This document shows, piece by piece, positions 9,482 to 17,979 of a DNA stretch of 40,807 nt. Made by a program: the position numbers and the translations under genes. The DNA is from QHXQ01 sp036389375 (GTDB lineage Bacteria > Acidobacteriota > Blastocatellia > Pyrinomonadales > Pyrinomonadaceae): positions 1 through 40,807 of the forward strand of contig DASVQA010000222.1 of NCBI GenBank assembly GCA_036389375.1. The letters are read 5' to 3'. The stretch's first letter is position 1; each line of letters begins with the position of its first letter. The notes below the pieces were generated by a model that was not told where the DNA came from, made no database searches, and worked only from the letters and a program-made list of their open reading frames with translations.

Positions 9482-10252
9482 TTAGGCTTTCACGACGAAC
9501 AGGTGGCTGGGAGAGATACGCAACTCGCGGAACTTCGACTGGCGTTGCGTGCCCAAACCGAATTGCGGGTGCGTGATGTCATGCATGCCCAACTCGTCAA
9601 TCAGTTCTTTGATGAAGCCGACCATGCCGAAGTTATGGCTGTGATATTGGGGGCTCATGGTGGTCGCTTTCGCTGTCCGCAGAAGTCTGCCGACCAAAGG
9701 CAACTTCGCGACCCGGCTCTTTTGCACGCGCGCCACCGCACGGGTGAGCCGGTACAGGAGGGGGTGGCCGGCGCGGCCGCGCGGCTTATAGCTGACGCCG
9801 TCAACCCAATTATCCCAGTAGCCCGTCCCCCAATCCTCGATCACGTAGAGCCCGCCGCTTTTCAAGTGCCGGTCAAACAGATGCCAGAAGCTGATGCGCG
9901 TGAGCGCCCCGATGTGCGAACAATCATCAATGATCACGTCGAAACCTTCGGGGGCGGTCTCCTGGGCGATGCGGTCGAGCAGGGCCGTATCTTGCTGCCC
10001 GCCCTGATAGACGCGAATGCGGCCGCTCGGATCGTCAACCTGCACAGGCTCAATATCGAGTCCGACGATGAGGCCGCGCTTGAAATAGTCGCGCCAGAGC
10101 CGCAACGAGCCGCCATGATAGACACCCAGTTCGAGCAACCTGATCTCTTTGTCGAGCAGCGGTTGGAAGTAGGCTTCGTAATTCCGCAGGTAGCTTGTGT
10201 GGGCTGCCTTGTCGGTGTCGTAGGTGCCCGCCAGTTGTTCGAGATTGGCCAT
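9482..10252 (-). CDS. SAM-dependent methyltransferase (CmcI/MycE-like fold)
   Basis: A 256-residue class I methyltransferase. The SAM-binding motif LLELGVYHGGSLRLW is at about 39-53, followed by the acidic strand-2 motif GLDIEPV and the strand-4 motif DVIIDDCSH. This arrangement, with an N-terminal YLRNYEAYF helix, resembles the cephalosporin hydroxylase / macrolide O-methyltransferase group (CmcI, MycE), which use Mg with SAM. The substrate is unknown; a sugar or surface glycan is possible but not shown. The next gene ends 33 bp upstream on the same strand. Confidence 0.8.
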   Translation of the reverse strand: MANLEQLAGTYDTDKAAHTSYLRNYEAYFQPLLDKEIRLLELGVYHGGSLRLWRDYFKRGLIVGLDIEPVQVDDPSGRIRVYQGGQQDTALLDRIAQETAPEGFDVIIDDCSHIGALTRISFWHLFDRHLKSGGLYVIEDWGTGYWDNWVDGVSYKPRGRAGHPLLYRLTRAVARVQKSRVAKLPLVGRLLRTAKATTMSPQYHSHNFGMVGFIKELIDELGMHDITHPQFGLGTQRQSKFRELRISPSHLFVVKA

Positions 10253-10284
10253 CTGTACGGCGGCGCTATGTGCCGCATTGGGTG

Positions 10285-10500
10285 CTAACGCCGCAACTCA
10301 AACTCGCTGGCGGTGTGTTCGCCCGCGACGCCTTCAAGGAGGACGCGCCCGCTCGGTAGGAGTTTGGTGATGCGGAAGGTGCGCGCGGCGCGGTCGCGGC
10401 TGGGCATGATCTCGGCGCGAAAGGTGACAAGCATGCCGGGCCGCGCCCAGCGGTCGCCCTCTGTGTTGCGTCGGTAACTGTCGGTCGGTTCTTTACTCAT
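10285..10500 (-). CDS. Small conserved-looking hypothetical protein
   Basis: A 71-residue protein starting at an ATG with GGAG 5 bases upstream. The sequence (MVTFRAEIMPSRDRAARTFRITKLLPSGRVLLEGVAGEHTASEFE in its middle and end) reads like a small beta-barrel, similar in feel to an SH3/OB-like fold. I do not recognise a family. The frame stays open to 10614, and that longer product would gain a membrane-like helix (LGSLALALGTLGAGLLL); the internal start is preferred because of the ribosome binding site. It is probably co-transcribed with the methyltransferase gene 33 bp downstream. Confidence 0.55.
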   Translation of the reverse strand: MSKEPTDSYRRNTEGDRWARPGMLVTFRAEIMPSRDRAARTFRITKLLPSGRVLLEGVAGEHTASEFELRR

Positions 10501-10660
10501 CCGTCTCCGGCCGGGCACGCGGCGTTTCAGGAGCAGCCCCGCGCCGAGCGTGCCCAAGGCCAGCGCGAGGCTGCCCAACCAACGCTTGCGCTCCTGCTTC
10601 ACCGGCCCCGCCACTCGCTCGGCACGCGCCTCCGCCCTAGCTCGCTCGGCACACGGTTAA

Positions 10661-10936
10661 TTAACACAATGGATCAAGCTTCTCGCTGATGGTGGGCAGA
10701 CCCGACAGCGCCTTTTCGGCGTTGATGGCCGTCCAGTGCGCCCACTCCTCCGGCACTTTGTCTTCAGGGAAAATAGCTTCGACCGGACATTCCGGCACGC
10801 ACGCATCGCAATCAATACAGGTCTCAGGGTTGATCACCAACATGGTATCGTCCAGATGAAATGCCTCGACCGGACAGACCAGCGCGCAGTCCGTGTAGCG
10901 GCAGTTCACACAGGGTTCAGCCACAGTGTAAGTCAT
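10661..10936 (-). CDS. fdxA: 7Fe ferredoxin
   Basis: A 91-residue ferredoxin. The cysteines at 9, 12, 17, 21 and 40, 43, 46, 50 have the spacing of Azotobacter FdI-type 7Fe ferredoxins, which hold one [3Fe-4S] and one [4Fe-4S] cluster. The second motif is CIDCDACVPECP. It is a soluble electron carrier; the partner cannot be inferred from the neighbours. The ATG at 10936 follows GAGGAGG at about 8 bases; the open frame continues upstream through a repeat region and is not coding there. Confidence 0.92.
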   Translation of the reverse strand: MTYTVAEPCVNCRYTDCALVCPVEAFHLDDTMLVINPETCIDCDACVPECPVEAIFPEDKVPEEWAHWTAINAEKALSGLPTISEKLDPLC

Positions 10937-11068
10937 CCGACTCGCCTCCTCAGATTGTCTATGACGGCCGCGGCGCGAAGCCCCGCGCGCCGCCTGTAAG
11001 CACAGATTTGTAAACGAACGCGCGTATATTACGCATGAACCGCGCGGAATGGGAAGAGGAAAAATAAA

Positions 11069-11130
11069 GTAGTCTGTAGTCAGGAGCCAGTAGCAGCACA
11101 GATGCTTTGCTACTGGCTCCTGACTACTGC
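11069..11130. repeat. Period-7 intergenic palindrome
   Basis: A perfect 20-bp inverted repeat (11076-11095 with 11108-11127) around a 12-base spacer. Each arm is a run of degenerate heptamers (AGTAGTC, TGTAGTC, AGGAGCC, AGTAGCA). It lies between the ferredoxin gene and the small basic protein gene and resembles the short tandemly repeated heptanucleotides known from cyanobacteria. Confidence 0.75.
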
Positions 11131-11211
11131 TTGTCAGGCCACGTCGGGCGCGCCGCCGACGCCTGCGACGAGCCATTGTCGGGCGTTGGCGGCGAGGTGG
11201 TGGCTCAGATT

Positions 11212-11391
11212 TCAGTCGTCGTCTGTTTTGACGGGTCGTTTGTGTTTCGCTTTACGTTCAGCAGGGTGCGCGCGTTCTTCGGGTTTGGCGCGGGTCAGTG
11301 GATGACCGGGCGGGGCTAGGGGCTTGCGGATCGAGTCGAAGACGGGTCGCGCGCCGCCTTTGGGCGTCGGCTTCTTTACGGCTGATTTCAT
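11212..11391 (-). CDS. Small basic Pro/Lys-rich protein (59 residues)
   Basis: A short frame, MKSAVKKPTPKGGARPVF at its start and KHKRPVKTDDD at its end, with a GGGACG stretch 3 bases before the ATG. Composition is Lys/Arg/Pro-rich, and the protein is probably disordered and possibly nucleic-acid-binding. I see no family. The next small gene (11549-11782) is on the same strand and is also highly charged. Coding status rests on composition and start context only. Confidence 0.45.
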   Translation of the reverse strand: MKSAVKKPTPKGGARPVFDSIRKPLAPPGHPLTRAKPEERAHPAERKAKHKRPVKTDDD

Positions 11392-11548
11392 AAGCGTCCC
11401 CGTTTTTGCGTGGGCTTAGGTACTCTGGACGCCCGCGATGCTACGCGCGCGTGCCGGACGTGTCAATGGCGAGGCCTGAAAGCAGCACGCCTGCCCGGAC
11501 GCGGTAACGTCGAGCAGGCGCAAGCATTTGGTTACTGGTGTCGGCTGT

Positions 11549-11782
11549 TTACGCCTTGCCGGGCTGCGGCGTGGCGTCGTGGAAGAGAGTCTTGAGCGCT
11601 TGCCGGGTTTCGGCGCGGCGCTGCTGTTGGAACTCCGCGACCCAACCCGTCACGGTGGCGACCACGTCGCGCGCCGCCGCCTGTGCAGACTTCTTCCCTG
11701 TTTGTTCTTCCGCAGTTTCCTGCGCTTCGTGCGCCGCGCGTTCGCTGCGCTTGATGACTTTGACGTTAGGTTTCGTCGCCAT
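11549..11782 (-). CDS. Small charged helical protein, unknown function
   Basis: A 77-residue protein (MATKPNVKVIKRSERAAHEA at its start) with a continuous Ala/Glu/Gln/Arg-rich amphipathic helix ending LKTLFHDATPQPGKA. No membrane segment and no recognised domain. The ATG at 11782 is preferred; a GTG at 11797 would add five residues. The ribosome binding site is weak (GTGAAG). Confidence 0.5.
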   Translation of the reverse strand: MATKPNVKVIKRSERAAHEAQETAEEQTGKKSAQAAARDVVATVTGWVAEFQQQRRAETRQALKTLFHDATPQPGKA

Positions 11783-12400
11783 GATGACTTCACTCACTCG
11801 GTATGAAAATTAATGAATCCGTACTCCCTTAAGACGAACTGACCGGCGCTAAAGTTCCCTTTTGTGCGCTTCCCGGCTACGGGGTGCGGCTCGCGTGTTC
11901 TTCTTAGCAACTAGCAGGCCACTACTTTGTTAAGACGCGCGAACCCGCCATTGCGTTCCCCTTTTTCGCGCATTTTCTTTGCTCTTTCGCTGCTACGACG
12001 ACGCGCACAACGCTCAAACCGCTTGTCTGCCTCGCACCTGCGCCCAACCAAATCAGGCTCCGGCAGTTTCCGAATCGTCCATTTCGCATGTCGGGTGCGA
12101 ACATTTCTGATACGGCACGATGCGCCCGCCGCCGCCGGCTCGTCACACAACCTGCTCACATAACCCGGTCATATAACTCGTGCGCCGTTCGCGTCGGCCT
12201 TTGCAGTTTGCCAAGCACACGGGCCGAGCCGCGCGCTTTGCCAACCTGATCAGTAGTCGCGCACATCCGTTCATCCTTACACGCGAGTCCGCCTGAAAGC
12301 TACTAACCTTTTTGCTGTGAATGAGTGGCGAAGATGTCACACATCGCACGCAGGCTTGCGCGCCTTGCTGGCATGACCGTTGCCCTTTCGCTTGGTTGTC
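11783..12400. other. Gene-free intergenic region
   Basis: These 618 bases lie between divergent genes. Overlapping short frames on both strands (around 11911-12163) have no ribosome binding site and Arg/Cys-rich, non-protein-like composition, so I call none. Promoters for both sides must be here, but I cannot place them. Confidence 0.5.
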
Positions 12401-13258
12401 ATGCGCCTAAGCGAACTCATCACCATCTATCTCGCCGCCGCCGCGCCGGTCGGCGTCGCCTACTTCCTGCGCCAACACCACATGCACGTGGAGCGCACGC
12501 CGCGCCTGCTCCGCTCCGCCTGCGCCGCCCTCCTCTGGCCGCTCGCGCTCTGCGCGCACCTGTTTACCGAGCGACGAAGCGCGCGCGCGGCAGACGTTCA
12601 ACCCGACACACGACTGAACGGCCCGCGCATCACGGCGGCCGAGCGCGCACTCGTCAACACGCTGCACGAGACGGACGACCTCCTGCGCGATGCCTACGAC
12701 GCGCGCGGCGAGCGTGCCCGCCAAGCCGCGACAGACGCGCGCACAGGCATTGAACGCTTCGTCGGGCTGACGCTTGCGCTGGCGGCGACCACGCCCGACG
12801 AGCGCCCGACCGAGCGCGAGCTTGAGTTGTGCCGCGTGGCCGGGCGCAAGGGCGACGATCTGCTGCTCGCCGGGCGCTGCGTGCATCGGCGCAACCTCGC
12901 CCGCCTGCGCGCGCACCACGAACAGGCGCGCACCGCGCTCATTCACACCTGCGCCGAACTGCTCGAAACCATCGAGCACGATCTGCCGCCCCGCCCCGTC
13001 GGCGCGCCAGCCTTCACGCGTCTCTACTGGCTGCTCATACGCGCCTTCGCGCAGACGATTGACCTGCTCTCGCTGCTCGACGATCAGGAGGCCGTCACGC
13101 GCGTCGCGCGTCTGCTTGACGCCGCGTGCGCGTGGGCGCGTCGCCACGACGTATTGAACGTCCCGTCCGCTGCCGCCACACAATTCGGAGGTGTGCCATG
13201 TCCGCCCCAATCGCAACCTGCAAACCTTACGCACCCGACGCAGCAACCGGCCTTGTGA
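12401..13258 (+). CDS. Membrane-anchored helical protein, unknown function
   Basis: A 285-residue protein beginning MRLSELITIYLAAAAPVGVA, with one or two N-terminal hydrophobic segments (up to ALLWPLALCAHLF at about 45). The rest is a large cytoplasmic Ala/Arg/Leu-rich helical domain. There are no catalytic motifs that I recognise. The last 20 codons overlap the next gene (start 13198), which suggests translational coupling. It heads a run of four plus-strand genes ending with the NtrC-type regulator, so a link to that signalling system is possible. A TTG at 12380 is an alternative start. Confidence 0.65.
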   Translation: MRLSELITIYLAAAAPVGVAYFLRQHHMHVERTPRLLRSACAALLWPLALCAHLFTERRSARAADVQPDTRLNGPRITAAERALVNTLHETDDLLRDAYDARGERARQAATDARTGIERFVGLTLALAATTPDERPTERELELCRVAGRKGDDLLLAGRCVHRRNLARLRAHHEQARTALIHTCAELLETIEHDLPPRPVGAPAFTRLYWLLIRAFAQTIDLLSLLDDQEAVTRVARLLDAACAWARRHDVLNVPSAAATQFGGVPCPPQSQPANLTHPTQQPAL

Positions 13259-13953
13259 GCAACAGCCCCGCCCAAACGGCGCGCCCGAACGGGCAGCACA
13301 ACGCACGCGCGCTGTTCACGCCGCACGACGCGGCGCACCTGCAACGGCTCGAAGCAGCCATCGCTGTCGCCAATGAGCGCGCGCGTCGCTTCCATAGCCT
13401 GCACGAAGAGGAACAGATGCTGATGATGCGCCGGCCGCTGACGACCGAACAGGCTTTCAGATATTTCGGCCTGCTGCTCGGACTGCTGCCGCCCGCCGCC
13501 ATCCTGCTTAAAACGCTGGTGGTCGAAGCCGGTGATGGGCCGCTCTCTGACAGCAGATTGCAGACGCTCGTCGTCACCCTGTTGCTCGGACTGGCGATCA
13601 ATAGTGCCTGCGCGCTGGTCGGGCGCATCCGAGGCGGAAAGGTGGCGCGGCGCATCGAGCGCGCCGAGTACGCCTCGTGGCCCAGAACGCTCGTCGTAGC
13701 ATTTGGGTCGGGTGCGGAGTGGGGTGTGCTGACGGGCGCGTGTGGCGGCGCGCTCTTTTTCTTCATCGGCGCTCTGTTCGGCGTCGCCTGCGCGTTGCCG
13801 GTCGCGCTCGTCGGCTTTCCGCTCTTTACAGTCTGTCACCGCCTGCTCGCGCGTGGTGGTATGATTGACGCGCGCCACTTCTGGCCCGTCGCCTGCGGCG
13901 TCGCGGCGCTGCTCGCGGCCCTGATACTCAGTCCTGGCCTGATCCCGTATTGA
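13198..13953 (+). CDS. Polytopic membrane protein, unknown function
   Basis: A 251-residue protein with a disordered N-terminal 60 residues, a short amphipathic helix (LQRLEAAIAVANERARRFHSL) and then about five hydrophobic segments (YFGLLLGLLPPAAILL; LVVTLLLGLAINSACALV; GALFFFIGALFGVACALPVALVGF; FWPVACGVAALLAALIL). The ATG at 13198 has GGAGG 7 bases upstream and overlaps the preceding gene by 61 bases. The histidine kinase starts 39 bp downstream. It is probably a membrane partner of its neighbours; no family recognised. Confidence 0.7.
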   Translation: MSAPIATCKPYAPDAATGLVSNSPAQTARPNGQHNARALFTPHDAAHLQRLEAAIAVANERARRFHSLHEEEQMLMMRRPLTTEQAFRYFGLLLGLLPPAAILLKTLVVEAGDGPLSDSRLQTLVVTLLLGLAINSACALVGRIRGGKVARRIERAEYASWPRTLVVAFGSGAEWGVLTGACGGALFFFIGALFGVACALPVALVGFPLFTVCHRLLARGGMIDARHFWPVACGVAALLAALILSPGLIPY

Positions 13954-13992
13954 GCCAATAACAATCGACGGATCACCGTTGACACCTCTTCG

Positions 13993-15768
13993 ATGCTCCT
14001 CGTTCTGCTCCTGCTGGTGCTGTTCCTGCTCGTGCTGCTCGGCTTCTACGTCTTCGTGGCCGCGCCGCGCAGCCGCACGCACCAGACGTTTACCGCCTTC
14101 GTCCTCTGCCTCGCCCTCTGGACGGTCAAGGACATTGCGCTGTGGGGCTTCAATGCGCGCGACGGTTCGGTGGGCTGGTGGGCGTCGGGCAGTTTTCTGA
14201 TGGCGCTCGCGCTGCAATACTCGCTGGTCGTCTTTGCGTGGCTCTTTCCTGAAGACGCGCCTTTGCCGTACCGCAGCGCGGCCGTGCTGTTCGCGCCCGG
14301 CGCGGTCTTCGTGCCCGCGACGCTCGCCGGCCTAATGTGGCACGACGTGCGGTTTGCCGGTGGCAAGTTCGAGTTGCAACTCACGCCGCTCGCCTATGCC
14401 TTCGGTCTCTACATCTACGTCGTCTTCGCCTACGGCTTCGGACTGCTCTACGCGAAGTTCCGCCGCTATCGCGGGCAACTCTGGGGGCAGCAACTCGGCG
14501 CGATCCTGTGGGCGCTCGTGTTGACGGGCGCGCTCACAACGCTCGCCGCCATTGCCCTGCCGCTCGCGCGCGTCTACGTGCTGCTCCCGTTCGCCACCGC
14601 ATTCGTGCTGCCCGGCGTGCTTGTCTACGCCTACGCCATCTCGAACTTCAAACTATTCTCGCTGCAATCGGCACTCGATCAGTTTCGCCTCTTCCCCATC
14701 GCCTACAAGGTGGCGCTCTCAATCGCCGTCGTCGCTATCGTCAGTTTTCTGCTGCTGCAAATCCCGATTGTCTGGTGGAGTTTCGGCGCGGGGCAGACGG
14801 CGGAAGCTTGGCGACGCTATCTCGTCTTCAGCGTCATCACGGCGCTCGTGCCGAACCTCCTGCTCGTCGCCCTCGTCATACGCATCATCTCGCGCCCACT
14901 TAGACGACTGACCGAAGCGGCAGTGGCGGTCGCGGGCGGCGACTACGGCACGCAGGTCTCCGTGACGAGCAACGACGAGGTCGGTCTCCTCGCTGCGTCC
15001 TTCAACGAGATGAGCCGCAAGATGGCCGCCGACATCGAAGCCTTGCGCGCCTTGAACGAGCAACTGATCCGCACGGAAAAGCTGGCCGCCGCCGGCACGC
15101 TCGCCGCTGGGGTCGCGCACGAGGTCAACAACCCGCTCGCCTCGATCTCTTCGCTCATCCAGATCCTACAGACGCGCGTCGCGCCCGACGACGAGGCCAA
15201 ACAGGCCACCGAGACGCGCGAGATGCTGCGCCTCATCCAGACGCAGATCGCGCGCATCACGCAAGTCCTGCGCGGCATGACCGACTTCGCCCGCGCCCGC
15301 CCGCCAGCGCGCGCCCCGCTCGACGTGCGCCGCACCGTCGAAGCCAGCCTCCGCCTCGCCAGTTTCGACAAAGCCTTCAAGCACCTGCGCGTCACCACCG
15401 TCTTCGACGAACGCGCGCCCGCCGTCTCCGCCGATACGGATCAACTGCAACAGGTCTTTCTCAATCTCTTCCTCAACGCCCGCGACGCCATGCCCGACGG
15501 CGGCGACCTGCACGTTACGACGCGCTACGATCCCCTCGCCCGCGAACTTTTGATCGAGATCGCCGACACAGGCCCCGGCATCCCGGCCGAACACCGCGCA
15601 CACGTCTTTGATCCCTTCTACACGACGAAGCCCGCCGGAGCGGGCACGGGGCTAGGCCTCGCCGTCTGCTACGGCATCATCACCGCGCACGGCGGGCGCA
15701 TCGAACTCGCGCCACCGAACGGGCGCGGCACGTGCGTCCGCGTCGCGCTGCCGACGACGCCCGCTTGA
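13993..15768 (+). CDS. Membrane sensor histidine kinase (NtrB/AtoS-like)
   Basis: A 591-residue kinase. The N-terminal half has seven to nine hydrophobic segments, ending with a transmembrane helix followed by a HAMP linker (ISRPLRRLTEAAVAVAGGDY, about 298-345). The HisKA motif GVAHEVNNPLASI places the phosphorylated histidine at about 376. The ATPase domain shows the N box (NLFLNARDAMPDGG, about 491), G1 (DTGPGIP, about 526) and G2 (GTGLGLAV, about 552). Four bases separate its stop from the next ATG, so it is co-translated with the sigma-54 activator that it presumably phosphorylates. The signal sensed by the membrane region is unknown. Confidence 0.92.
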   Translation: MLLVLLLLVLFLLVLLGFYVFVAAPRSRTHQTFTAFVLCLALWTVKDIALWGFNARDGSVGWWASGSFLMALALQYSLVVFAWLFPEDAPLPYRSAAVLFAPGAVFVPATLAGLMWHDVRFAGGKFELQLTPLAYAFGLYIYVVFAYGFGLLYAKFRRYRGQLWGQQLGAILWALVLTGALTTLAAIALPLARVYVLLPFATAFVLPGVLVYAYAISNFKLFSLQSALDQFRLFPIAYKVALSIAVVAIVSFLLLQIPIVWWSFGAGQTAEAWRRYLVFSVITALVPNLLLVALVIRIISRPLRRLTEAAVAVAGGDYGTQVSVTSNDEVGLLAASFNEMSRKMAADIEALRALNEQLIRTEKLAAAGTLAAGVAHEVNNPLASISSLIQILQTRVAPDDEAKQATETREMLRLIQTQIARITQVLRGMTDFARARPPARAPLDVRRTVEASLRLASFDKAFKHLRVTTVFDERAPAVSADTDQLQQVFLNLFLNARDAMPDGGDLHVTTRYDPLARELLIEIADTGPGIPAEHRAHVFDPFYTTKPAGAGTGLGLAVCYGIITAHGGRIELAPPNGRGTCVRVALPTTPA

Positions 15769-15771
15769 ACC

Positions 15772-17136
15772 ATGAACATGACCAACGCACCGCTTATCTT
15801 AATCGCCGAAGACGAAGACCTGATGCGCGCCATCATCGCCGGCCTGCTCGAAGACGCGGGCTATCGCGTGGCGCTCGCGGCCAGCGCGGAAGAGGCGTTG
15901 GAGCGTTTTGCCGCCGAGGATGTCGCCGTCACGCTCACGGACATTCGCATGACCGGCATGGACGGCCTCGCCCTGCTCGACCGCATCAAGGACATTGACG
16001 CCGAGGCCCTCGTCGTCGTCATGACCGCTTATTCGTCAGTTGATTCGGCGGTCGCGGCGCTGCGCAAAGGCGCTTACGACTACATCACGAAGCCGTTCGT
16101 CAATGAAGACCTGTTGCAGTCTGTCAAAAACGCCTTGCGGCAGCGCGAACTGTTCCGCGAGAACCGCGCGCTCCGGCGCGAGCTTGACCGGCGCTACAGC
16201 TTCGCTGAGATCATCGGCACGTCGGAAGCGTTGCAGGCCGTCTTTCGCTTGGTTGAGAAGGTGGCGGCGACGAACACGAACATCTTGATTCAGGGCGAGT
16301 CGGGCACGGGCAAGGAGTTGATCGCGCGCGCGATTCACCATCACAGTCCGCGCAGTCTTCGGCCCTTCGTCGCCATCAACTGCGGCGCGCTCCCGGAAAC
16401 GCTCCTTGAATCCGAGCTATTCGGGCACGTCAAGGGCGCGTTCACGGGCGCGGTCGCCAACAAGTCGGGTCTCTTTCGCGCAGCCGAAGGCGGCACGGTG
16501 TTCCTTGACGAGATCGGCGAAGTGACCCACGCCATGCAGGTGCGCCTGCTGCGCGCCGTGCAGGAGCACGAGGTCACGCCCGTCGGCGCGAGTGCGCCCA
16601 TCGAGTTCGACGCCCGCATCATCTGCGCCACGAATCGTGATCTGGAAAAGGAAGTGGCCGCGGGACGTTTCCGCGAAGACCTGTTCTACCGGCTCAACGT
16701 GATCGAAGTACATCTGCCGCCTTTGCGCGAGCGGCGCGAAGACATCCCACTGCTCGTGCGCCACTTTGTCACCAGCACGGCGCGCGAACAGGCCCAGCCC
16801 GAAAAACCGCTCGCGCCCGCCGCGCTCGCCGCGCTCATCAATTACAACTGGCCCGGCAACGTGCGCGAACTACAGAACGCCGTCGAGCGCGCATTCACCT
16901 TAAGCGGCGAACGGATCGATCTCGACAGTCTGCCGCCGCGCGTGCGCGACGCGGCCGGCGGCACGCTGCCCGTGCGCGACCCCGACGGGCTGCGCCCCAC
17001 GCTCGCCGAAGTTGAGCGCCGCTACATCGTCGAAACCCTCGCCGCCGTCAATCAAGACAAAGTCCGCGCCGCCAACATCCTCGGCATAGACCTCTCGACG
17101 CTCTACCGCAAACTGAAACGCTACGATGCCGTCTGA
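15772..17136 (+). CDS. Sigma-54-dependent response regulator (NtrC family)
   Basis: A 454-residue activator. The receiver domain has the acidic pair at 13-14, phosphoacceptor D57 (TDIRM), T85 and K107. The AAA+ domain has Walker A GESGTGKE (about 175-182), the sigma-54 contact loop GAFTGA (about 222-227) and the R-finger region. The C-terminal Fis-type helix-turn-helix (RAANILGIDLSTLYRKLKRY) binds DNA. It works with sigma-54 RNA polymerase at -24/-12 promoters in response to the kinase encoded directly upstream. It is the last host gene before the accessory block, which begins 26 bp after its stop. Confidence 0.95.
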   Translation: MNMTNAPLILIAEDEDLMRAIIAGLLEDAGYRVALAASAEEALERFAAEDVAVTLTDIRMTGMDGLALLDRIKDIDAEALVVVMTAYSSVDSAVAALRKGAYDYITKPFVNEDLLQSVKNALRQRELFRENRALRRELDRRYSFAEIIGTSEALQAVFRLVEKVAATNTNILIQGESGTGKELIARAIHHHSPRSLRPFVAINCGALPETLLESELFGHVKGAFTGAVANKSGLFRAAEGGTVFLDEIGEVTHAMQVRLLRAVQEHEVTPVGASAPIEFDARIICATNRDLEKEVAAGRFREDLFYRLNVIEVHLPPLRERREDIPLLVRHFVTSTAREQAQPEKPLAPAALAALINYNWPGNVRELQNAVERAFTLSGERIDLDSLPPRVRDAAGGTLPVRDPDGLRPTLAEVERRYIVETLAAVNQDKVRAANILGIDLSTLYRKLKRYDAV

Positions 17137-17162
17137 AAGTCCGGCCGCGCGGGGACTATATT

Positions 17163-17202
17163 AGCTCCGGCATAAAGTGAAATTATTTCCGGCATAAAAT
17201 GA
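17163..17202 (+). repeat. Left terminal repeat of element A
   Basis: Two tandem copies of the motif TCCGGCATAAA(G/A)TGA at 17166-17180 and 17188-17202 (22-bp period), preceded by TTAG. It differs from the left end of element B (29497-29536) at one base in 40. The first 17 bases are the exact inverse complement of the right ends at 29473-29489 and 33508-33524. Confidence 0.9.
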
Positions 17203-17312
17203 CATTTCATTTTATATCAACGATTTACATTTTAGGGAAGTGGGCAATTCTTCGTGGCTGGTTGCACACAGGCATCAGATAAAAATCGGCGGCTCGTTAT
17301 AATCAATGCGAC

Positions 17313-17421
17313 GCCCAACAACTCATTCAACCCGACGCCTCGATAGCATTCTTTTCATCGTTGATTTATCCTTCCTGCGTTGAATGCTTATGCTCGGCGC
17401 GGGTTAATTCAGGCGTTAGGT
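17313..17421 (+). other. attC 1 (+)
   Basis: Outer cores GCCCAAC and GTTAGGT. The inner arms (AACTCATTCAACCCG and CGGGTTAATTCAGGC) are the classic aadA-like form, which fixes the orientation as plus. No gene precedes it: the 110 bases between the terminal repeat and this site are non-coding, and together with the site fill the gap 17137-17443. Confidence 0.9.
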
Positions 17422-17443
17422 GTCTTGCGGTAACGAGGCAGAC

Positions 17444-17737
17444 ATGCCTAGCTTAGGGAAACTGATCATAGTATTTGAAGAGGCGCGGGAACGGGTCACT
17501 GATCCCGCCAATGACTTCTCTTGGTCTTCCTGGGACGGCCGCGCGGATGCGGTTGAGGAGTTAGACGGTATCCTTTCCGCGTTGCGATCAGGCGTTGTCC
17601 CGGGGGCGCTCTCGATGGAGGTGCTCTTTGCCCCGACCGGCCCGATGCAAGAGGTCAGCCTGAGTAGCGGATGGGGCGAAGAGTTTCTGGCGCTGGCAGA
17701 GCGGTTCGACGAGGCTATGGCGACGGCCGACACCTAA
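17444..17737 (+). CDS. Cassette-encoded hypothetical protein
   Basis: A 97-residue soluble acidic protein, MPSLGKLIIVFEEARERVTD at its start, with a central VLFAPTGPMQEVSLSSGWG stretch. The ATG at 17444 has GAGG 5 bases upstream and lies 22 bases after attC 1; the stop codon TAA is part of the first core of attC 2 (ACCTAAC). That tight fit is typical of integron cassettes. I know of similar small unnamed proteins in soil bacteria but no function. Confidence 0.75.
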   Translation: MPSLGKLIIVFEEARERVTDPANDFSWSSWDGRADAVEELDGILSALRSGVVPGALSMEVLFAPTGPMQEVSLSSGWGEEFLALAERFDEAMATADT

Positions 17738-17820
17738 CAAGTGCATGCACGCGACCGCGACACGGTGGCTGTCATATATCTCCAGAGTTGTGGGCGGGCG
17801 CGTGATGCGCGGCGTTATGC
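17732..17820 (+). other. attC 2 (+)
   Basis: Cores ACCTAAC and GTTATGC, arms AAGTGCATGCACGCGAC and GCGCGTGATGCGCGGC. The extra base lies in the left arm, giving plus orientation. It belongs to the cassette of the 97-residue protein and is the last plus-oriented site in element A. Confidence 0.85.
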
Positions 17821-17979
17821 CGCGGCGTGATACGTTGTGGAAGATTGGAAAGCGGTAGGGAACCTAAAAAAGTAAGATAGACCGTTATTTAATTGAACTG
17901 TGCATTGTGATTTCATCCCATAACCGCGTTCTAATTGTGTAAAATGATATGACTACTTTTTCTCGTTCGGACTATTACA

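Noticed and set aside
11911..12163. Overlapping short frames on both strands
   Set aside because: Arg- and Cys-rich translations without start signals, typical of high-GC non-coding DNA.
17137..17158. Hairpin AGTCC/GGACT after the NtrC-type gene as terminator
   Set aside because: Only a 5-bp stem and no T run; too weak to call.
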